Of a stretch of 20,584 nt of DNA, positions 14,913 through 20,584 are shown piece by piece. This DNA comes from Acidimicrobiales bacterium. Its GTDB lineage: Bacteria > Actinomycetota > Acidimicrobiia > Acidimicrobiales > UBA8190. The stretch is taken from the NCBI GenBank assembly GCA_030042575.1, contig JASHZK010000028.1, positions 1 to 20,584 on the forward strand. Reading direction: 5' to 3'. The position numbers were made by a program, and so were the translations under genes. The notes under the pieces were generated by a model. That model was given only the letters and a program-made list of their open reading frames with translations, searched no databases and was not told the origin of the DNA. Every line of letters starts with the position of its first letter. Position 1 is the first letter of the stretch.

Positions 14913-15962
14913 ATGCCGTCTACGGTGGTGCCAGCGCCAGCGCCGTCGGTTCCAGGGAGCGACGGCTACCGGATGCCGCCTGAGTCGGCCGAGCACGAGG
15001 CGACCATCATGGCCTGGCCGTGCCGGATCGAGTTGTGGAAGGACATGATGCCGGCGGCCAAGCTCGAATACGCGGGAGTGGCCAACGCCATCGCGCAGTT
15101 CGAGCCTGTCGTCATGGTCGCCTCCTCTGGGGCCGACGCCACAGAGGCCCGGGCCGTGCTGACCGGTGGTGTGGACGTCGTCGAGATACCTCTGGACGAC
15201 TCGTGGATGCGCGACAGCGGGCCCATCTTCTGTATCGACGACAAGGGCCGGCGCGCCGGAGTCCACTTTCGCTTCGACGCCTGGGGCGGGAAGTACTCCG
15301 GCTGGGACCGCGACGAGCAGGCCGGGGGCCTGCTCGCCCGACGCTACGGCGACCGCGCCTACGACGCACCCCTGGTACTGGAAGGAGGGTCGGTCATCAT
15401 CGACGCAGCCGGTCGCATGGTGACGACCGAGCAGTGCCTCCTCGACGCCGGCCGCAACCCCAAGCAGTCCAAGGCCGACATCCAATCGGCCTTGGCCGAC
15501 TATCTCGGGGCCACCGAGGTCGTCTGGCTCGGCCGAGGACTGTTCGAAGACCGAGACACCGATGGCCACATCGACTTGGTCGCCGCCTTCACCGATTCCG
15601 GATCGCTGTTGTTACAGGCTCGTCCGCCCGCCGACCCGAACCACGAGCCCATGACCCTGAACCGCGAGATCGCCCTGGAGGCGGGCTTCGATGTCGTCGA
15701 TTTCGGTCCGCTGGCCCGGGCCGAAATCGGAGGCCAGACGGTCGTGCATTCGTACTTGAACTTCTACCTGTGCAACCGCGCCGCTGTCGTCCCTCTCACC
15801 GGTCAGGCGAGCATGGACACCGACGAGGAGGCGCTCGACCTTCTCCGCCACGCTTTTCCCGATCGCGAGGTCGTAGGTATCGACGGTCTCACCCTGGCAT
15901 TCGGCGGCGGAGGCCCCCACTGCATCACCCAGCAGATCCCGGCTCGGACCTGCAGATCGTGA
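14913..15962 (+). CDS. aguA: Agmatine deiminase
   Basis: The 349-residue protein belongs to the agmatine deiminase/porphyromonas-type peptidylarginine deiminase family and converts agmatine to N-carbamoylputrescine and ammonia. The fold's catalytic elements are visible: LDDSWMRDSGPIF (94-106), VLEGGSV, DTDGHIDLVAAF with H219, and the C-terminal GGGGPHCITQQIP with nucleophile C337. Length is near the usual 340-370. The start at ATG 14913 is tied to GAGGAGGT just upstream. The gene follows tRNA-Cys directly and overlaps the next gene by GTGA, forming a two-gene agmatine-to-putrescine unit. Arginine decarboxylase, which would supply agmatine, is not in the window. Confidence 0.93.
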   Translation: MPSTVVPAPAPSVPGSDGYRMPPESAEHEATIMAWPCRIELWKDMMPAAKLEYAGVANAIAQFEPVVMVASSGADATEARAVLTGGVDVVEIPLDDSWMRDSGPIFCIDDKGRRAGVHFRFDAWGGKYSGWDRDEQAGGLLARRYGDRAYDAPLVLEGGSVIIDAAGRMVTTEQCLLDAGRNPKQSKADIQSALADYLGATEVVWLGRGLFEDRDTDGHIDLVAAFTDSGSLLLQARPPADPNHEPMTLNREIALEAGFDVVDFGPLARAEIGGQTVVHSYLNFYLCNRAAVVPLTGQASMDTDEEALDLLRHAFPDREVVGIDGLTLAFGGGGPHCITQQIPARTCRS

Positions 15963-16900
15963 AGGTCTTCACGGGATCCCCCGGGCCCTCGTACGCTCGG
16001 GTTCACCCAACCCGACGACCGCCGGTCCGGATCGGGGCGGTTCAACAACGGTGGCATCCTGATCCCGACGAGCACCGCCGCGCTCTGGCAGAAGGTGTGA
16101 GAACGGCGGCACAGCACGGTGCCAAGCTGGTCTGCCTGCAGGAGCTCACCTTGAGCCGGTACTTCCCGGTGACGCCGGATGGCTCGGCGGCCGAGGTGGA
16201 ACCCGAACCGATAGGCGGGGGACCCACGACCACCTTCGCCGGGCAGCTCGCCCAGGAGACCGGCGTCTACGTCCAGGCCTCTCTGTGGGAGGCCCGACCG
16301 GGCCACGAGCTCGGCTACAACACCGCAGTCGTCATGTCACCCGACGGATCTCTTGCCGCACGGACCCGCAAGCTGCACATTCCCACAACAGCCGGGTACC
16401 ACGAAGACCGCTACTTTGCCCCCGGTCCCGCCGGACCCGAAGCTTTCCGCACCCTTCGAATCGAGGGCACTGACTTCGGGTTCCCCACCTGCTGGGATCA
16501 ATGGTTCCCCGAGCTGGCCAGGGCTTATTCGCTGAAGGGCGCCGCCGTTCTCGTGTTTCCCACCGCCATCGGATCCGAACCGGACCACCCGGACTTCGAC
16601 ACCGAACCCCTGTGGGAGAACGTCATCATCGCCAACGGCATCACCAACGGCACCTTCATGGTGGCTGTCAACCGCGTCGGATTCGAGGATCCCCTGACCT
16701 TCTACGGCTCCTCGTTCATCTCCGATCCCTATGGTCGCAAGCTGGTCCAGGCCCCGCGCCACGAGCCGGCCATCCTCATCGCCGACCTGGACATCGACCA
16801 GCGCCGAGACTGGCTGGAACTGTTCCCCTTCCTCACCACCCGTCGTCCGGACGCCTACCAGGCCCACCTGGGCGACCCTCCATCGGCTCGAGACGAGTGA
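15959..16900 (+). CDS. aguB: N-carbamoylputrescine amidase (nitrilase superfamily)
   Basis: The 313-residue protein hydrolyses N-carbamoylputrescine to putrescine, CO2 and ammonia. The nitrilase catalytic triad is E62 (CLQELTLSRYF), K138 (TRKLHIP) and C178 (FPTCWDQWFPE). Further family marks are GYHEDRYFAPG, LVFPTAIGSEP and the C-terminal WLELFPFLTTRRPDAY. The assignment to N-carbamoylputrescine rests on these motifs plus the preceding agmatine deiminase gene. The proposed start is GTG at 15959, overlapping the aguA stop (GTGA), which implies translational coupling. The first 20 or so residues are atypical before PPVRIGAVQQRW, where the family normally begins, but no other good start is present. 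Confidence 0.93.
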   Translation: MKVFTGSPGPSYARVHPTRRPPVRIGAVQQRWHPDPDEHRRALAEGVRTAAQHGAKLVCLQELTLSRYFPVTPDGSAAEVEPEPIGGGPTTTFAGQLAQETGVYVQASLWEARPGHELGYNTAVVMSPDGSLAARTRKLHIPTTAGYHEDRYFAPGPAGPEAFRTLRIEGTDFGFPTCWDQWFPELARAYSLKGAAVLVFPTAIGSEPDHPDFDTEPLWENVIIANGITNGTFMVAVNRVGFEDPLTFYGSSFISDPYGRKLVQAPRHEPAILIADLDIDQRRDWLELFPFLTTRRPDAYQAHLGDPPSARDE

Positions 16901-16955
16901 GGAAAGTGCCTCACGGCTCACCGTCGTGATCGAAAACGGACAGACTCCTGTGTGC

Positions 16956-17699
16956 TCAAGCGCCCAGTCGCACCGGACCGGACACCCCGGGTGAGAAGTA
17001 GAGACTGACCTCGGCGCCGTCCAGTGACGACAGCACTGGTCCGAAGCTGTACACGATCTGTGCCTTGGTCCCAGGAGCCAGGGTCACACTGGGCCCGCTG
17101 GTGTAGGCCGAATCGGAGTCCACCACCACGCCCTGCGGGAAGCTGATGGGGCACAACTGCGCCGGGTAGCCGGGATCGACTCCGCAGTCGGCCCCGAAGC
17201 CCGCCGGCGAGGCGTCGGAGGCATCCATCACGAACTCGAGACCGTCGGCCAGACCGGTGGTGGGGTCGTCGAATTCCCGCAGCGGCTCCGGGGCGTCGGT
17301 GGGATTGGCGACGGTGACGCTTTCGTGCAGGTAGACATGACCGGGCGAGGCGCTGCGCAGCCATCCCTGGATGAGGAGAGCGAGCGGAGAGGGCAGGGCG
17401 CTGGTTTGGACCACGAATTTCTGGCCCGCGGTGTCGGTCACGGTGACGGCGGGGACGGTGTCGGCGGCGGTGGCGGTGGCGGCGGCGGCCGTGGTGGTGG
17501 TGGTGGATGCGGCGGCGGCCGACGAAGCGGGCCGGCCATCATGGTGGCGCCGAGGTGGCGCCGCCAGCCTGGCTCCCGTGCAGCCGGCCAGAGCCAGCGC
17601 GGCCGAGAGCACCACGACGGCGCCGGGAATCGGTCCCCGGACCCGCCTCCCGGCGTGTGGTGGCGGTGGCCCAGCGGGGCCGCGGGGCTCGGCGCTCAT
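16956..17699 (-). CDS. Lipoprotein of unknown function, coupled to the rhamnosidase
   Basis: The 247-residue protein has a long N-terminus rich in Pro and Arg, a hydrophobic stretch VVVLSAALALAGC with lipobox LAGC (cysteine 40), and an Ala/Thr-rich linker (about 58-80). A probably beta-rich, Ig-like domain follows from about 83 to 243. Recognisable pieces are VTVANPTDAPEPL, DCGVDPGYPAQLCPISFPQG with two cysteines (172 and 183) that could pair, and APGTKAQIVYSFGPVL. I recognise no family. It should sit on the outer face of the membrane. Its ATG overlaps the rhamnosidase stop (ATGA), so the two are likely made together and may act together on a surface or extracellular glycan. The linker is encoded by a GGC/GTG-type low-complexity stretch near 17455-17525. 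Confidence 0.8.
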   Translation of the reverse strand: MSAEPRGPAGPPPPHAGRRVRGPIPGAVVVLSAALALAGCTGARLAAPPRRHHDGRPASSAAAASTTTTTAAAATATAADTVPAVTVTDTAGQKFVVQTSALPSPLALLIQGWLRSASPGHVYLHESVTVANPTDAPEPLREFDDPTTGLADGLEFVMDASDASPAGFGADCGVDPGYPAQLCPISFPQGVVVDSDSAYTSGPSVTLAPGTKAQIVYSFGPVLSSLDGAEVSLYFSPGVSGPVRLGA

Positions 17700-20551
17700 G
17701 GGCGCCTCGAGGAGTACACGAAGTGGTACGAACCGGATCCGGCCTGTAGCACGGCCCGGGGTGGTCCCATGTTGAGCACCTTCACCCCGGGAGCGTGCCC
17801 GGCAGGTTGCCCGCTTTCGGTCAGGCTCCCCCGCTGGGGGGCCGGGATCTGGATGGTGGCGGCGGCATTGGCCGGGACCTGCACGTCCAGGTTGAAGCCG
17901 GCCGAGTTCGCCGTCCGCGCCCACGACGCCGTGATCGGTCCCCGGGGTGTGGGAACGGTGCCCTTGGCCCAATCCAGGGCCGTCATGGGTGGTGTCACGT
18001 CGAAGGTGGCGTAGCCGGGCCCGGTGGGCACCACGCCCAGCAGCAACCGGACGATCTCCACGAGAACGTTGGAACCCCACCCGTGGGACATCGAATCGCC
18101 GTTGGCATCCGACGGCTGCCACACCTCCCAGGTGAAGGTGGCCCCCCGGCTCAGGATGTTGGCCCATCCGTCAATCCGGCTGTCGGTGAGGATCCGGACC
18201 ACGTCGTCGTCGCGTCCGGCGTCCGCCAGGGTGCGCAGGACTTCGGTGGCCGTCCACGGCTCGACGTCCATGCCCAGCGAGGCCACGTGGGCGGCCACCC
18301 GCGGGTACATGTCGGTGGGCACCACGGCGTACGCCCCGGCACAGGCATTGGCGTCCTGGGACGCCGTTCCCCCCAGCGACCCGTCGGAGTTCAGGCCGTC
18401 CACATAGAGCCCGTCGCTGCGAACCAGCGAGCGGTTGATGGCATCGATGACCGACAGCTGCTGGTCTCGGTGCCTGGCGATCTCCTTGGCTGGTCGACCG
18501 AGGGCAGTTGCGGCGTCCGCCGCCCGGCGGAAGACGTTGGCACCCAGCACGTTGATCCGGGTCAGCACCGGGTAGGAGACGCTCACCGGCTCGGTGGAGG
18601 GAAGCTGGGTCACCAGACCGGTGGAGCTGTCGATGGAGCGGGCGACGTAGTTGGCCACTCCCAGCATGGTGGGATAGACGGCACCGAGCAGGGGGGCGTC
18701 GCCCGTGTTCAGCCAGTACTGCCACACCCATTCGGGGTAGATCTCGCAGTACTCGTCGATGTCCCCGGCCCCGAGGCCGGTGGGATAGATCTTGTTGACG
18801 GCGCCACTTCGCTTCCAGAATCGCTGTTGCGACTGGGAGAACTCGAGCAGCGACTTGTGGGTGAAATTCTGATCGGCGAAGGCCACCATGGCCGTCTGTG
18901 ACTCGTTGAACCCGTCCCACAGCCAGGGGCCCTTCTCGCGGGTGGGCGTGTCGATGAACTGCTCCTGTGCCGCGAAGAGGGCTGAGTGGACGCCCAACTG
19001 GAAGATGGCGTCGATGGTCGGCTCCGAACAGGAGAAGGTGGCGGCCTGCAAGTCGGGAAAGGTCGTGTGCCGGGTCACCGCCACCACGTCCGACGGGCTC
19101 AATGTTTCGCCAGGATCATCGATTTGGTAGTAGCGGTACCCGAGGTAGTCGAAGGCGGCGAATTGCTCTTGCCCCCCCGCTTGCACGTAGGAGTAACTCA
19201 TGTTGGTGTGCTGAGTCCCGTGGAACACCGACACCTGTCCGGGTTGGCCCACGAGGGTCTCGCCGGGCGTCGGCTCGTCGAGGAGGTATCCGGCCCGCAT
19301 GGTGATGACCCGGCCGGGCACCCCATGGTGGAAAGTGACCTGGGGCGAGGCGGCGTAGACCTTGCCGAAGTCGGCCACCACGGCGCCCGAGGGCAACGGT
19401 GTCAGCGACAGGGCAGTGATCGGTTGCTGCACCAAGTGGGTGCGCACCGAGACGAGGCGTGTCCAGGGATCTGTGCCGGCGGGGCCGATCACGGTGGCCG
19501 GCTCCCAGCTCGAGTCGTTGAACGGCGCGGTGTTCCAGCCCGTGGGGATCAGCTGGCCGTCGATGTTCTCGGTGAAGTCGACGTTGTCACCTTCGAGGTC
19601 GCGCTGGGTCCCGGGCAGCCATGCGCCCGTCCTGACCTTCCACGTGCCGTCGGTGACCACCGACTCCATCGAGCCGTCGGCGTGCAACACCGAGATCTGG
19701 GCGATGACCCCCGGGGTGCCGGCCGGATGTCCCTTGGTGGCCCCCTCCCAGGAGTACAGCAGTCCCACGGCGTTGAGCTGTCCCGCCACCAGGTACGAGG
19801 TGAGGTCGAGCGTCTCGTAATACTGCGAGTCGGGAAAGCTGTAAGCCTGGCCTTTTCCGGCCTGCACACCGTTCACGTACAACTGGTACTGCTGGTCGGC
19901 CGAGACGTAGGCCCGGGCCCGCACGATGGGGGCGCTCTCCAGAAGGAAGGTCTTGCGCACGTAGGCCCACTGGTCTGGTCGCGTCGTGGTGTCCGCCGGC
20001 AGCCACACCCAGCTGGCCTTCCAGTCCTCTTCCCCTAAGCCGGTCTCGAACGTCCCCGGGTCGGCCAACGGCCCCGGATCCCCGGATCCGGCCCATGTCT
20101 GGACCGTCCAGCGGTAGGAAGATGCGGGCGCCAGGGGCGGGCCGGCGTAGACCACGAAAGCCTGCCGGTCACTGTCGACCTTGCCGCTGTCCCAGACCAC
20201 CGAAGACGAAGCGGGCGCCAACGGGGGGAGTGTCTGCACCACGATGCGGTAGGCCGACTGGGTGGCGCCGCGGCGCTCGTCGTTCACCTGCCAGGCGAAC
20301 TCGACGTCTCCCGTGCTCAGCCCGATGGGCGCGCTCAACCCGTCGACGCTGAGGGCCTGGGGGGCGCCGGGCGGTCCGCTCGCCCGGAGGGCACGTCGAG
20401 CAACACCGTCGGCCGATGGGTGAGGTCCTTCCAACTGCTCGGCGACCCAGTACCCGAGCCCGGTGGCGGCGGCCAGGCCCACCCCACCGACAAGGAACCG
20501 TCGCCGGCTGAAAGACCCCGGAGCGGTTCCCTGCCCCTTTCCCTCTCCCAT
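17696..20551 (-). CDS. Tat-exported GH78 alpha-L-rhamnosidase
   Basis: The 951-residue enzyme should release terminal alpha-L-rhamnose outside the cytoplasm. The N-terminus has a twin-arginine signal, SRRRFLVGG at 15-23, then a hydrophobic run. Domains follow the family order: an Fn3-like module (about 66-170), the Bac_rhamnosid_N module (about 180-350), a beta-domain (370-495), the (alpha/alpha)6 catalytic barrel (500-840) and the C-terminal beta-domain (842-945). The catalytic motif DTPTREKGPWLWDG matches the Bacillus RhaB residues D567, R571, E572, W576 and D579 at D534, R538, E539, W543 and D546. E809 in FTWEVWQ is the likely base, followed by SHGWGS. The ATG at 20551 is near the right edge; its promoter is probably outside the window. 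It overlaps a lipoprotein gene. Confidence 0.92.
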   Translation of the reverse strand: MGEGKGQGTAPGSFSRRRFLVGGVGLAAATGLGYWVAEQLEGPHPSADGVARRALRASGPPGAPQALSVDGLSAPIGLSTGDVEFAWQVNDERRGATQSAYRIVVQTLPPLAPASSSVVWDSGKVDSDRQAFVVYAGPPLAPASSYRWTVQTWAGSGDPGPLADPGTFETGLGEEDWKASWVWLPADTTTRPDQWAYVRKTFLLESAPIVRARAYVSADQQYQLYVNGVQAGKGQAYSFPDSQYYETLDLTSYLVAGQLNAVGLLYSWEGATKGHPAGTPGVIAQISVLHADGSMESVVTDGTWKVRTGAWLPGTQRDLEGDNVDFTENIDGQLIPTGWNTAPFNDSSWEPATVIGPAGTDPWTRLVSVRTHLVQQPITALSLTPLPSGAVVADFGKVYAASPQVTFHHGVPGRVITMRAGYLLDEPTPGETLVGQPGQVSVFHGTQHTNMSYSYVQAGGQEQFAAFDYLGYRYYQIDDPGETLSPSDVVAVTRHTTFPDLQAATFSCSEPTIDAIFQLGVHSALFAAQEQFIDTPTREKGPWLWDGFNESQTAMVAFADQNFTHKSLLEFSQSQQRFWKRSGAVNKIYPTGLGAGDIDEYCEIYPEWVWQYWLNTGDAPLLGAVYPTMLGVANYVARSIDSSTGLVTQLPSTEPVSVSYPVLTRINVLGANVFRRAADAATALGRPAKEIARHRDQQLSVIDAINRSLVRSDGLYVDGLNSDGSLGGTASQDANACAGAYAVVPTDMYPRVAAHVASLGMDVEPWTATEVLRTLADAGRDDDVVRILTDSRIDGWANILSRGATFTWEVWQPSDANGDSMSHGWGSNVLVEIVRLLLGVVPTGPGYATFDVTPPMTALDWAKGTVPTPRGPITASWARTANSAGFNLDVQVPANAAATIQIPAPQRGSLTESGQPAGHAPGVKVLNMGPPRAVLQAGSGSYHFVYSSRRP

Positions 20552-20584
20552 TGGCCGATCACCATACGTCGAGGCGGCGTGAGG

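Noticed and set aside
15020..15958. Extension of the carbamoylputrescine amidase upstream to give 626 residues
   Set aside because: The added part is an alternate frame of agmatine deiminase. The GTG at 15959 gives the family length and a GTGA overlap.
17455..17525. GGCGGCGGTGGCGG-like repeat considered as a tandem repeat or regulatory element
   Set aside because: It encodes the Ala/Thr linker of the lipoprotein in frame. The simple repeat is explained by linker composition in GC-rich DNA.
1..20584. Mobile elements, CRISPR arrays, attachment sites at the tRNA, and phage or toxin genes
   Set aside because: I saw no transposase, integrase, regularly spaced repeat, or duplicated tRNA end, and composition is even across the window.

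Overview
The window looks like a chromosomal segment of a high-GC Gram-positive bacterium of the phylum Actinomycetota, possibly an acidimicrobial lineage; the class is inference. Indications are uniformly GC-rich coding sequence, many GTG starts, several starts with a -10-like hexamer directly upstream and no Shine-Dalgarno sequence (leaderless style), an F420-type luciferase-like oxidoreductase, a Tat-exported glycosidase and lipoproteins. I see no insertion sequence, phage gene, CRISPR array or plasmid function, so this reads as ordinary chromosome rather than an island.

Left part (1-5627). A truncated lipoprotein gene runs off the left edge. After about 370 bp without a recognisable gene comes a compact minus-strand operon, in transcription order phenylalanine 4-hydroxylase, 4-hydroxyphenylpyruvate dioxygenase, fumarylacetoacetase and homogentisate 1,2-dioxygenase. 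An Lrp/AsnC-type regulator is transcribed divergently, and an inverted repeat lies between it and the operon. Together these form most of the homogentisate route from phenylalanine and tyrosine to fumarate and acetoacetate. The tyrosine aminotransferase and maleylacetoacetate isomerase are not in the window.

Middle part (5628-13640). A small HExxH metallopeptidase is followed by a luciferase-like monooxygenase divergent from a crotonase that lacks both usual hydratase glutamates. Next come a secreted L,D-transpeptidase and GlnD, the PII-modifying enzyme. GlnD is divergent from an alkyldihydroxyacetonephosphate-synthase-like FAD oxidase across only 17 bp, which contain a palindromic -10-like element. 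A two-helix membrane protein and a convergent family-4 glycosyltransferase follow.

Right part (14676-20584). A tRNA-Cys(GCA) gene sits 19 bp before agmatine deiminase, which overlaps N-carbamoylputrescine amidase; the pair makes putrescine from agmatine. On the opposite strand a Tat-exported GH78 alpha-L-rhamnosidase overlaps, by ATGA, an unrecognised lipoprotein gene.

I found no clearly new multi-gene system. The best leads are the rhamnosidase-lipoprotein pair, the palindromic bidirectional promoter at glnD, the fumarylacetoacetase gene with no conventional start codon, and the crotonase without its catalytic glutamates.
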